A DNA stretch of 64,000 bases from Enterocloster lavalensis. Its GTDB lineage: Bacteria; Bacillota; Clostridia; Lachnospirales; Lachnospiraceae. The notes beneath the pieces were generated by a model that searched no databases, was not told the origin of the DNA, and was given only the letters and a program-made list of their open reading frames with translations. Location: the NCBI RefSeq assembly GCF_902364025.1, contig NZ_CABJCG010000001.1, positions 1 to 64,000 on the forward strand, written 5' to 3'. Position numbers and translations under genes: made by a program. Positions 17,141-25,507 of the stretch are shown here, piece by piece. Numbering within the stretch: position 1 is the first letter of the stretch; the number at the start of each line of letters is the position of its first letter.

Positions 17141-18520
17141 TTACGCCTGTAACGGTAGTTCCTCCTGCGCCCTGCAGCGCCGGAAAAACCGGATCATAAC
17201 CGGGATTGCGATCAGAGCCATCATAAGCTCCGCAATGGCCTGTGCGAAGGGCAGGCCGTAGAGCGGGAAAATGGCGTTCAGCAGAAGGAGCAGCGGAATC
17301 TCGAACACGATTTTGCGCAGGATCGCGAACACAAAGGATTCCCGTCCCATTCCCACCGCCTGAAAGGTGCCGACGCACATAAAATCCAGGGCCAGAACCG
17401 GCTGGGCCAGGCAGAAGCCCCTTAAGAACGCGGAGCCGTAGGCCACGGTGTCCGGGTCCTTGATAAACAGGCCGGTCAGGGCTCCGCTGCAGAAGAACAT
17501 CAAAAAGGAGGAGGCCAGGAGCAGAACTTCGGAGCAGCGGATGGTGTAGAGCAGGGCGGATTTCATGCGCTTGTAGTCCCGGCTGGCGAAATTGTAGCTG
17601 ATGAGCGGCATGACGCCCTGGGACAGCCCCATGGCCACGTACATGGGAACCATGTTGATTTTGGTGCAGATTCCCATGGCGGCCAGGGCGGCGGCGCCGT
17701 AGGAGGCGGCCAGGTTGTTGAGCACCGTGCTGCCCACCACATTTAACAGATTCTGAATCGAGGCGGGGATACCCACGGCGCACACGCCCAGCACGATGCG
17801 CTTTTCCAGGGAAAACGCCCGCGGGGAGATACAGACGCTGGTCTTTCCGCGCTTTACGATCATATAGCCGAAAAAGTAAATCAGCGCGCAGCAGTTGGCA
17901 AAGCAGGTGGCCATGCCCGCGCCGGCCGCACCCATGTCGAGCCCCCAGGGGAGGATACAGATGGGATCCAGGATCATGTTGACCACGCAGCCGCCCATGG
18001 TGCCGATGCTGGCGTTTAAGGACGAACCCTCGGAGCGGATCATGTAGGCCATCACCACGTTGAGAATGGCGGGGACGGCTCCCAGGGTGACGGTCCAGTC
18101 CAAATAGGATGTGGTGGTGGCCGCCGTCACGGAGTCGGCCCCCAGCAGAGTCAAAAGCGCGGGGCGGAATACCGTGCACACGATTGCGAACAGGAAGCCA
18201 AAAAATAATGCCCCGTAAAATCCGAAGGCAGAGCTTTTCTTTACCGTATCAAAATCCTTGCAGCCCATGGCCCGGCTCATCATGCTGGAACTGCCCACGC
18301 CAAACAGGTTGTTGACCGCGTTGAAGGCCAGCAGGACCGGGGCGGCCAGGGCCACCGCGGCGGTCTGGACCGGTTCGTTTAACAGGCCCACGAAATAGGT
18401 ATCCACCATGCTGTAGATGACCATGACCAGGGAACTGATGATTGTAGGGATGGACAGGGAAGCCACTGCCTTGGGGATGGGAGTTCTCTCAAATAATTTT
18501 TCTTTTGCAACTGACGCCAT
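17141..18520 (-). CDS. MATE family multidrug efflux transporter
   Basis: A 459-residue, twelve-helix MATE transporter, which exports cationic drugs or metabolites in exchange for Na+ or H+. The N-terminal half has the typical IPTIISSLVMVIYSMVDTYFVG, and the loop VGSSSMMSRAMGCKD; the second half repeats the pattern with ASIQNLLNVVGSTVLNN. Length is normal for the family. The start has GAGGAAT upstream of ATG 18520. It is monocistronic and divergent from the CdaR-type regulator. A GC-rich hairpin with GGCCCGGC/GCCGGGCC (about 17114-17133) lies just downstream but has no T-run in this direction. Confidence 0.93.
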   Translation of the reverse strand: MASVAKEKLFERTPIPKAVASLSIPTIISSLVMVIYSMVDTYFVGLLNEPVQTAAVALAAPVLLAFNAVNNLFGVGSSSMMSRAMGCKDFDTVKKSSAFGFYGALFFGFLFAIVCTVFRPALLTLLGADSVTAATTTSYLDWTVTLGAVPAILNVVMAYMIRSEGSSLNASIGTMGGCVVNMILDPICILPWGLDMGAAGAGMATCFANCCALIYFFGYMIVKRGKTSVCISPRAFSLEKRIVLGVCAVGIPASIQNLLNVVGSTVLNNLAASYGAAALAAMGICTKINMVPMYVAMGLSQGVMPLISYNFASRDYKRMKSALLYTIRCSEVLLLASSFLMFFCSGALTGLFIKDPDTVAYGSAFLRGFCLAQPVLALDFMCVGTFQAVGMGRESFVFAILRKIVFEIPLLLLLNAIFPLYGLPFAQAIAELMMALIAIPVMIRFFRRCRAQEELPLQA

Positions 18521-18574
18521 GTTAAAATTCCTCGCTTGTCGATTTCATGCCCTGTGGAGATCGGGTATTTAAAT

Positions 18575-18603
18575 ATAGTATAACGTTTTGAGAGCTTAGT
18601 CAA
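18575..18603 (-). promoter_or_regulatory. Sigma-A promoter of the MATE gene
   Basis: On the minus strand TTGACT (18598-18603) and TACTAT (18575-18580) are separated by 17 bases, about 55 bases before the start codon. Confidence 0.6.
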
Positions 18604-18671
18604 GAAATGGTTGGGGCGTTTGGCGAATTGTCGGATGTGGATTTCGCAGATTCCTGCATATCCCCCCTCCG

Positions 18672-18700
18672 TTGTACCGGGACTTTAAATATGGTATATT
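18672..18700 (+). promoter_or_regulatory. Sigma-A promoter of the CdaR-type regulator
   Basis: TTGTAC (18672-18677) and TATATT (18695-18700) with a 17-base spacer, 46 bases before the preferred ATG. It is divergent from the MATE promoter. Confidence 0.6.
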
Positions 18701-18746
18701 GAGTCTGTGTTTGAGAGCGATCATACCGGACGGGCGGAGGAATTTT

Positions 18747-19961
18747 ATGTTTCTGAACAGTAACACAACAGCATGTATCCTAAAAAAACTGGAACCCTTA
18801 TTGCCATATCCCATCAATATCATGAATTATGAGGGGATGGTTGTCAATTCCTCCGTGCCGCAGAATATCGGGGAGTTCAATGTGGCGGCCAGCAATTATA
18901 TCAAGCAGCTGCATTCCGGCGGCCAGCTGCCGGTGGAGAACTTTGACGGCATTAAGTCTATGTGTGGTATCACGGTTCGCCAGCGCATCGTGGGGGCCAT
19001 TGAGCTGGAGAATCTGCGCCCCTCGGACAGCGCGTATCTGTCATTGTCGAAAACCATTGCGGAGCTGATGCTGGAGCAGGAATGCATGCTCGACGAGCAG
19101 AGTGAAAACAGCTCCTCGGTAAAGGACGTGCTGTCCATCCTGGTGGGGGTCCACCCGGTTGATACCATCCAGCTCACGGAGGATCTGCAGCGTTTTGGCG
19201 TGGATCTGGCGATTCCCCGCACTACACTGTTTATCCAGCTCTCCAAATTAGACGTGCTGGAGCTTCCGCGGGGGAACCGGAAGCTGGTCCTGGACGAGAA
19301 ACAGTATCTATACTCAGCGAAAAAATTTCTAAACCAGCTCCCCGGCTTTTTCTATAATAAGCAGGATTTTATCCTGTCGGACGTGTCGGAGCAGAATGCG
19401 GTGATCCTATCCGTTAACCGGAAGGACAAGCCTGAGGTAAACGCCCTGTACCTGTTTGAACTCTGCACCAGGCTGATGGAGATTGCCAAAAAGGAATACT
19501 GTCTGGCTCTCCACGCGGTGGTTGGGATCCAATGCTACCAGCTCTCCGACTATGAGCGCCAATATGAGCAGCTGATCCTGCGCCTCTCCTCGGGCCGGCT
19601 GCTTTTCCCTGAGCGGAATGTGTTTATCGGCAATTCCATTGTGCTGGGCAACATGATCACTCACAGCCCCAAGAAGGTGCTGCAGAATATCGTTTCCTAT
19701 GTGTACGGCCCACTGCTTGGGTCTAAAATGAGCGACATCCTCCTGGAGACCCTTCAGACGTATTTTGAATGCGATCTCAACATAACCATGACATCTCAGA
19801 AGCTATACACCCATCGGAATACGCTGCAGCAACGGTTTAACAAGATTGAAAAGCTGACCGGGTTTTCCGTGCACAATGCGGATGGGCTTTTGACTCTGCG
19901 CCTGGCGCTGCTCTGTTACAACTATTTACAGGCCGGCGGCGGGGACTTGCCCTATGTCTGA
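18747..19961 (+). CDS. CdaR/PucR family transcriptional regulator
   Basis: A 404-residue regulator. ATG 18747 (MFLNSNTTACIL) is chosen because GGCGGAGG sits seven bases upstream. Residues about 1-130 are the sugar-diacid-recognition type sensor (PYPINIMNYEGMVVNSS, RIVGAIELENL). The C-terminal end, about 335-395, is the PucR helix-turn-helix: LLETLQTYFECDLNITMTSQ, KLYTHRNTLQQRFNKIEKLTG. Characterised relatives (CdaR of E. coli and others) activate uptake and breakdown of sugar diacids, glycerate or related acids. The gene ends in a strong terminator directly before the molybdoenzyme operon, which is the likely target. Confidence 0.88.
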   Translation: MFLNSNTTACILKKLEPLLPYPINIMNYEGMVVNSSVPQNIGEFNVAASNYIKQLHSGGQLPVENFDGIKSMCGITVRQRIVGAIELENLRPSDSAYLSLSKTIAELMLEQECMLDEQSENSSSVKDVLSILVGVHPVDTIQLTEDLQRFGVDLAIPRTTLFIQLSKLDVLELPRGNRKLVLDEKQYLYSAKKFLNQLPGFFYNKQDFILSDVSEQNAVILSVNRKDKPEVNALYLFELCTRLMEIAKKEYCLALHAVVGIQCYQLSDYERQYEQLILRLSSGRLLFPERNVFIGNSIVLGNMITHSPKKVLQNIVSYVYGPLLGSKMSDILLETLQTYFECDLNITMTSQKLYTHRNTLQQRFNKIEKLTGFSVHNADGLLTLRLALLCYNYLQAGGGDLPYV

Positions 19962-20000
19962 TATTCCGGGGAATAACACATAAAAAAGAATAGCGGTAAG

Positions 20001-20052
20001 AAAAGCCTGCGGGTTTATTGTTCAAACGAACAGTATTTCCGCAGGCTTTTTG
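20001..20052 (+). terminator. Terminator between regulator and catabolic operon
   Basis: AAAAGCCTGCGG (20001-20012) pairs with CCGCAGGCTTTTT (20039-20051), with an inner stem TTGTTC/GAACAG. The T-run makes it a clear rho-independent terminator. Confidence 0.85.
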
Positions 20053-20053
20053 C

Positions 20054-20083
20054 TTGATATGCTATCCGTATGCACAATGTAAT
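20054..20083 (+). promoter_or_regulatory. Possible promoter of the molybdoenzyme operon
   Basis: TTGATA (20054-20059) and TGTAAT (20078-20083) with an 18-base spacer. The -10 is weak, which would fit an activator-dependent promoter under the CdaR-type regulator. No operator repeat was recognised. Confidence 0.35.
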
Positions 20084-20159
20084 TGCCCTTTGAAATTGAT
20101 ATCATGGACGTAATAGATAAGCAAATGTGCCTATCTAAATAATTCAGGAGGTGTATATC

Positions 20160-21560
20160 ATGACAGAGTACACAAAAGGACTATGCGATTTTATCACAAA
20201 GCTGAAATTCGAAGACCTGGCCCCGGATTTGACGGACAAGGCGAAGAAACTCACCCTGCATGTGGCGGGTGTCGCACTGGCTGGAAGAACTCTGCCCACA
20301 GCGGTCAGCGCCAGATCGGCCGCCAGGGCCACGGTTGGGACCCAGGCGGACCTGATGTCGACGATGTGGGGCGAGCCGGGAAAACTCCCGATGCACGGTG
20401 CGATTATGGCCAATGCCACGGCAGCAGACACGCTGGACTGGGAAGATTGCAGCTATACGGGCCACCCCAGCGCCCATCTCGTCTCCGTTTCCATGGCGAT
20501 GACCGAAGCCATGCACCGTTCCGGCAAGGATTATCTCACGGCGGTAATTGGCGGGTTTGAGGTGTACCAGCGGATCGCCTGCTACATCCAGCCAACGCCG
20601 GAATTTGATTCCAGAAAATATGGATGGGGACTTGGGTCCTGGCAGATATTCGCCAGCGCGGCTCCTGCCGGAAAGCTTTACGGCTGTGATGCGGATCAGT
20701 ATAACCTGCTGCTGGGCGCAACAGGCTGCTCCACCCCGGTGGTGAATGCCATTCTGGCCCTGCAGGGTTCCGATTTCTACCATCTGCAGTATGCGATCAC
20801 CGGCTTGACCGGAACCATGGTTGCGGGGATGGCGAAGCGGAACGAGCTGGACAATATCTACAATATCATGGACGGGGAATCCGGATATCCCATGATGATG
20901 CGCGGATTTGCAAATGAAGGCTGGATCGACCGCAATCTGGGAACCGAGTATCTGTTTGGCCAGCTTCTGTTCAAACACTGGCCGGCAAATATGTGGATTC
21001 AGACGCCCATCGACTGCCTGGACACCCTGGTGACGAGACACGGCTTCAAGGCGGAGGATATTGAAGAAATCTTCATGACGCCCACCTACGATGAGCGCGA
21101 TAAGTTCAGCTGGGACGGATACGCCAGCTGCCGAGACGCCCAGTTCAGCGTTCCTTACTGCCTGGCCGCCTACCTGCTGCGCGGAGAGCCAGGTCCCAAC
21201 TGGTATACGGCGGAGCGCCTGGCTGATCCCGAGCTCCTTGAGATGGCTTCCAGGGTGAAGCTGGATCCGGACAACCATATGAACCTTCAGGTGGCCTTTA
21301 AGATGTTCCGGGAGGGTTCCTTCCCCACCACCAGCATGCGCGTTACCTTAAAAGACGGACAGCAGTTTGAAGTAACCCTGCCGTTCCCCAAGGGACATCC
21401 CAACAATCCCTTTGACTGGAGCGACGTGGAGCGCACCTTTAGGGCCGGGGCAAGGGCCGCGAATCTGTCCGAGGAGAAGATTGAGCGCTATATTGCGCTG
21501 TGCAAGAAGATCGATGAGTTGGAAGACATGGCCGAGCTTGCAGAATGTTTATCCATGTAA
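20160..21560 (+). CDS. MmgE/PrpD family protein
   Basis: A 466-residue member of the MmgE/PrpD family, whose characterised enzymes include 2-methylcitrate dehydratase, cis-aconitate decarboxylase and an iminodisuccinate epimerase: all act on small di- or tricarboxylates. Family marks are the helical N-terminus ending GRTLPTAVSARS, MANATAADTLDWEDCSYTGHPSAH (active-site D and H region, about residues 82-106), WGLGSWQIFASAAPAGKLYG, and LFKHWPANMWIQTPIDCLD where many members read KxxPxC. ATG 20160 follows AGGAGGTG; the upstream GTG lies inside that site. It is the first gene of a seven-gene operon. The exact reaction cannot be told. Confidence 0.85.
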   Translation: MTEYTKGLCDFITKLKFEDLAPDLTDKAKKLTLHVAGVALAGRTLPTAVSARSAARATVGTQADLMSTMWGEPGKLPMHGAIMANATAADTLDWEDCSYTGHPSAHLVSVSMAMTEAMHRSGKDYLTAVIGGFEVYQRIACYIQPTPEFDSRKYGWGLGSWQIFASAAPAGKLYGCDADQYNLLLGATGCSTPVVNAILALQGSDFYHLQYAITGLTGTMVAGMAKRNELDNIYNIMDGESGYPMMMRGFANEGWIDRNLGTEYLFGQLLFKHWPANMWIQTPIDCLDTLVTRHGFKAEDIEEIFMTPTYDERDKFSWDGYASCRDAQFSVPYCLAAYLLRGEPGPNWYTAERLADPELLEMASRVKLDPDNHMNLQVAFKMFREGSFPTTSMRVTLKDGQQFEVTLPFPKGHPNNPFDWSDVERTFRAGARAANLSEEKIERYIALCKKIDELEDMAELAECLSM

Positions 21561-21593
21561 GAACGGAAAAAATAAGGGATCGGGGGAATACAG

Positions 21594-22655
21594 GTGAAAA
21601 AAATTGCAGTAATCGGAACCGGGGGAACCGGATATTCCGTGGCCTCGGAGCTCTCCAAACGGGGATATGAGGTATGGCTGGGAGAGGCAGGCGGCGAGGA
21701 GAAGGTGGAAGACTACGCCGTTTATGACAAGAAAATGGAGCTTACGGGCGCGATCAAGGGCACGGCGGTGATTCATGCGGTCACCACGGATCTTGGAGCT
21801 GTGCTGGAGGGTGCCGAGCATGTGATCTGCTGCACCATTTCCAACCGGGACGAGCGTGTGGCCCGGGCTATAGCGCCCCACCTTATGCCGGGCGCCAAAG
21901 TGCTTTTGAGCGCCGGAAATCTGGGGTCACTGATCTATCACCGGGTTTTTCAGGAATTTGAACTTGAGAACGTGGTGGTGGGGGAAACCTCAGGAAATCT
22001 GTTCTCCTGCCGCCGGGCAGGAGAGAACACCGTGTTTCTGGGCAACCGGTATAAGATCAAAAACGCAGCGGCCTTTCCGGCGCGGAATACGCAGCGCCTG
22101 GTGGAAGCGTTCAGGGATATCTATGAGCTGATCCCGGTCAGCTGCATATTGGAGACTGCCTTCAACGGTCCCAATCTCCTGAGCCACATATCGCTGACAC
22201 TGGTAAATGCGGGGGCCATTGAGAACAGCAAGGAGCCTTACTACATCTTCAAGCAGGGGATCTGCCGGACCACCATAAACCTGGCGGATGGCCTTTGGAA
22301 GGAAAAGAAGGCAGTTATGGATGCGCTGGGATTCCCCTGCATCCCGTCCCCCTCCAATTCGTTCCGCAAGTACGCGGACCCATCCATTCACGAGTTTGAC
22401 GATTTTAAAAATCTTGCCGGACCCGACAGCCTGACGCAGCGCTACATCACGGAGGATATCCCGATTCTGGGCTGCCTGTTTTTATCCGTCGCAAAAGCGG
22501 TGGGGGTGGAGACCCCGCTGTACGCGGCTATGGTGAAGCTGGCGGAGGCGGTCAATCAGACAAACTATTATGAACAGGGGCGGACGACGGAAAATCTGGG
22601 ACTGGGACATCTTCGTGGCATCCAAATCCCTCAGTATTTTCAGCAGGCGGATTAG
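21594..22655 (+). CDS. NAD(P)-dependent opine/octopine dehydrogenase-like protein
   Basis: A 353-residue Rossmann dehydrogenase starting at GTG 21594 after GGGGGAATACAG. The dinucleotide loop is IAVIGTGGTGYSVASELSKRG at residues 4-24, with acidic E31 after strand two hinting at NAD. The C-terminal half resembles the octopine/nopaline dehydrogenase domain: TAFNGPNLLSHISLTLVNAG with the conserved N and H, and SFRKYADPSIHEF. Characterised relatives join or split an amino acid and a 2-oxo acid. In this operon it probably oxidises or reduces a C-N or hydroxy-acid intermediate; that is inference. Confidence 0.8.
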   Translation: MKKIAVIGTGGTGYSVASELSKRGYEVWLGEAGGEEKVEDYAVYDKKMELTGAIKGTAVIHAVTTDLGAVLEGAEHVICCTISNRDERVARAIAPHLMPGAKVLLSAGNLGSLIYHRVFQEFELENVVVGETSGNLFSCRRAGENTVFLGNRYKIKNAAAFPARNTQRLVEAFRDIYELIPVSCILETAFNGPNLLSHISLTLVNAGAIENSKEPYYIFKQGICRTTINLADGLWKEKKAVMDALGFPCIPSPSNSFRKYADPSIHEFDDFKNLAGPDSLTQRYITEDIPILGCLFLSVAKAVGVETPLYAAMVKLAEAVNQTNYYEQGRTTENLGLGHLRGIQIPQYFQQAD

Positions 22656-22704
22656 CGCCGGCGTACATTGCGCCATAGCTTGAAAAACGAAAGGAGAGAA
22701 GGCA

Positions 22705-24183
22705 GTGGCTGACAAAAAAACTGTGAAAGAGAAAGGATCATCGCTGCAGTATGTTCATATTGCGGTATCGATCATATTAATGTTTGGATTTGGGTATCTG
22801 CCGCCGTTCTCGACTGTAACCCCGGTCGGGATGAGGCTTTTGGGGATATTTCTTGGAGTGATTTACGGTTATTCCACCTGCGATATCATATGGCCCTCGC
22901 TGGTGGCGATCATCGCCTTCGGTCTGAGCGGTTATCCCGCCAATATGGCGGCGGGCGTCACGTCCATGATGGGAAGTTCCCTTGTGTTTCAGGTGATCAC
23001 CCAGTATTTTACAGCCGGCGCGATTGTGATTTACGGCGTGGGCAGGTGGTTCGTCCGCAAGACGCTGTCCCAGAAGGTTTTCATGGGCAGGCCGCTTCTG
23101 TACACCTGGTGCTTTATGTTTGTGTTTATGTGGTCCTGCATTGTGCTGGAGACGATCCCCATGTTTCTGCTGCTCTACGGCATTTGGAACGATATTGCGG
23201 ATTCCTGCGATTATGAGAAAGACAGCACCTTCCGCTATTATGGGTTCGGCGGTATTCTGGTGTCCCTGCTTCTGGGAGTCTCCATGATGCCCTATAAGAG
23301 CTGGCAGCTGGGACTGGCCACCAGCTGGGCGAATGTGACAGGGGTAAAAATCAACCTGGGGCAGATGCTCTGCTGTACTTCGATTATCGGTACGATTGTC
23401 ATCACTGCCTACGTCTTTTTGGGCGCGAAGCTCTTTCAAGTGGATTTTAGCGCCATGAAAGCCTTTGATGTGAACAAGCTGGGGGAGGAGAGCAAGATTC
23501 TGCGGCCGCGGGCCAAGCGCATCATGGCGGTTTACTTTGTCACAGTGCTGCTTTCCCTGTATGCGGGGACGTTTTCCGGTACCGCCCTCACAAACTTTAT
23601 TGAGAAAACGCTGACAGTTTCGGGATTGTTCTGTCTGTGTACCGCGATTCTGCTGATCATACCCGGAGGGGAAAAGGACGGCAAACCCGCGATCATTTTC
23701 AACGACATCAAGCACAGCGATGCGGCGGTCAGCTGGCCGGTAATCTTCATGTGCGCGGTCACGATCCCACTGGCCAGCGCGCTGACCACCGAGGCTACGG
23801 GAATTCTCCCCTGGCTGAGCGACGTCTTTACTCCGGTGTTCGCAGGCCGCAGCCCGATCTTTATTATGATTTTGACCATTGTCCTGATGGTATTCCTGAC
23901 CAATGTGGGCTCCAACATCGCCCTGGGAAACGCCATGATTCCGGTGATCAGCCCATTTATTCTCGCCTCGGGCGTGAACCCCATGTTTTTCGGCTGTGCG
24001 CTGGTTTATGCGGCCAATATCGGCATCTTTTTGCCGGGTTCCTCGGCTCCGGCTTCCATTTTCCACGGCCGCAGCGAGATACCCAATGTGAAGCTGCGCA
24101 ACAAAGCCACCATGCTGGGAATCGGTTTACATACCCTGGTTTCCTGCGTTGTCTGGACATTGGCATTTCTCATTACAAACTGA
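22705..24183 (+). CDS. SLC13/DASS-type (ArsB/NhaD superfamily) anion transporter
   Basis: A 492-residue protein with about twelve membrane segments, beginning at GTG 22705 (AAGGAGAG upstream). The second half holds PVIFMCAVTIPLASALTTEA, FLTNVGSNIALGNAMIPVISP and ANIGIFLPGSSAPASIFHG. These match the paired hairpin and SNT-like substrate motifs of ion-transporter superfamily carriers for dicarboxylates, tricarboxylates or sulfate. Likely role: uptake of the carboxylate handled by the operon. The family has many mis-assigned substrates, so only anion transport is claimed. Confidence 0.8.
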   Translation: MADKKTVKEKGSSLQYVHIAVSIILMFGFGYLPPFSTVTPVGMRLLGIFLGVIYGYSTCDIIWPSLVAIIAFGLSGYPANMAAGVTSMMGSSLVFQVITQYFTAGAIVIYGVGRWFVRKTLSQKVFMGRPLLYTWCFMFVFMWSCIVLETIPMFLLLYGIWNDIADSCDYEKDSTFRYYGFGGILVSLLLGVSMMPYKSWQLGLATSWANVTGVKINLGQMLCCTSIIGTIVITAYVFLGAKLFQVDFSAMKAFDVNKLGEESKILRPRAKRIMAVYFVTVLLSLYAGTFSGTALTNFIEKTLTVSGLFCLCTAILLIIPGGEKDGKPAIIFNDIKHSDAAVSWPVIFMCAVTIPLASALTTEATGILPWLSDVFTPVFAGRSPIFIMILTIVLMVFLTNVGSNIALGNAMIPVISPFILASGVNPMFFGCALVYAANIGIFLPGSSAPASIFHGRSEIPNVKLRNKATMLGIGLHTLVSCVVWTLAFLITN

Positions 24184-24229
24184 TATGTGACGAATGATTT
24201 TATGGCAGATCGGAGGAATTAAGGAATCT

Positions 24230-25507
24230 ATGAACAAAGTAGCCATTATCGGCTTTGGGGCCGCCGGGTACAACGCAGCGAAAGAGGTGCGCAGATTGGA
24301 TCCCGAGGCAGCCATCGACATCTACTCTGACACCGAAAGCGGGCCTTACAACCCCATGCTTACCACTTACTATGTAAAAGAAGCCATTCCTTATGGCGCG
24401 CTGTTTCCCTTCGGCTCACTGGAAGCGATCTGTACGGACCTGAATCTGAATTATTACGGGGATCGCCCTGTCACGGGGATCATCCCGCAGGAGAAGATCC
24501 TGTGCTTTGCCGACGGCAGCCGCGTCCAATATGATCAAATTCTGATCAGTACAGGCGCCTCCGCTCTTATGCCGCCGATCCCGGGCTTAAACCAGCCCGG
24601 GGTATTTAAAATGCGCACCGCAGAGGACGCGGTGCAGCTTAAGGAGATGCTGGATGCCGGAACGATAAAAAGCGGCCTTGTAATCGGGGCCTCCTGGGTC
24701 GGCATCAAAGTTGTGGAGGATCTGGCGGAGCGCGATATCCCCTGTACCCTGGTGGACGGCGCGGATTGGATGTTTTACACAGCGGCCTTTAAGGAGACCG
24801 CAGAACGCGCCAGGAAGGACCTGGAAGCCCGTGGGATCGGCGTGCACTGCGCCCAAATGCTGGAGCGCGTTGAGCGGGAACCGGATGGAAGGCTGACCGC
24901 GGTGATGCAGAGCGGGAGCCGCTTCACCGCAGATGCCGTGGCTGTCTGCATCGGCGTGCGCATGAACGTGGATTTCCTGCGGGAGAGTGGCATCGCCGTG
25001 AAACGCGGAGTTCTGGTAAACCGGCGTATGGAAACAAATTACAAAGGTATATTCGCGGCGGGCGACTGCTGTGAGGCGTATGAGCTTCAAAGCCGGGCCC
25101 AGCGCAACATCGGCCTTTGGTATAATGCCGTGGAGCAGGGGCGCACGGCGGGCGTGAACATGGCCGGTGGCCACCGGGAGTTTGGGGCTAATTTGCTGGT
25201 GAATCTGGCCCATTATCTGGATTACGACTTCATCAGCGTTGGGGATTTAAGTTCCTGTAACGATCAGGACGAGGTCTATGAATATGAGGACAGCCGCTAT
25301 TATATCCGTGCGGTCCGGGATGGAAAAACCATCAAATGTATCAACATCATCGGCTCTGCGGACAGCAACGGCGTTGTGAAAAATGCGTTTATCAAATCCA
25401 TCGAAAACCCGGATGCCGGGATGAGCATCCAGACCATTTGTTTCCTGAAAGAAAAAGGGTTTCCCGATGACTTTATCAACTTTTTAGGAGGAAGAATCCT
25501 TGACTGA
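24230..25507 (+). CDS. FAD/NAD(P)-dependent oxidoreductase (ferredoxin/rubredoxin reductase-like)
   Basis: A 425-residue pyridine nucleotide-disulfide-type flavoprotein. FAD loop VAIIGFGAAGYNAAKEVRR (residues 4-22), a second NAD(P) loop LVIGASWVGIKVVEDLAERD (about 146-165), and the FAD-binding GIFAAGDCCEAYEL (about 275). It has no CxxxxC redox-active disulfide near the N-terminus, so it is not a thiol-disulfide reductase. It resembles the NADH-dependent reductases that feed ferredoxin or Fe-S partners. The C-terminal 100 residues are family-specific. ATG 24230 is chosen over 24194. Its stop overlaps the start of the molybdoenzyme by eight bases, which argues that it is its electron donor or acceptor. 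Confidence 0.87.
   Translation: MNKVAIIGFGAAGYNAAKEVRRLDPEAAIDIYSDTESGPYNPMLTTYYVKEAIPYGALFPFGSLEAICTDLNLNYYGDRPVTGIIPQEKILCFADGSRVQYDQILISTGASALMPPIPGLNQPGVFKMRTAEDAVQLKEMLDAGTIKSGLVIGASWVGIKVVEDLAERDIPCTLVDGADWMFYTAAFKETAERARKDLEARGIGVHCAQMLERVEREPDGRLTAVMQSGSRFTADAVAVCIGVRMNVDFLRESGIAVKRGVLVNRRMETNYKGIFAAGDCCEAYELQSRAQRNIGLWYNAVEQGRTAGVNMAGGHREFGANLLVNLAHYLDYDFISVGDLSSCNDQDEVYEYEDSRYYIRAVRDGKTIKCINIIGSADSNGVVKNAFIKSIENPDAGMSIQTICFLKEKGFPDDFINFLGGRILD

Noticed and set aside
17019..18179. 386-codon minus-strand frame inside the MATE gene
   Set aside because: Rich in Arg/Gly/His and without family similarity; the MATE frame explains the sequence.
22777..24066. 429-codon minus-strand frame opposite the anion transporter
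   Set aside because: Antisense shadow with His/Arg/Gln bias; the plus-strand transporter has twelve clear membrane segments.
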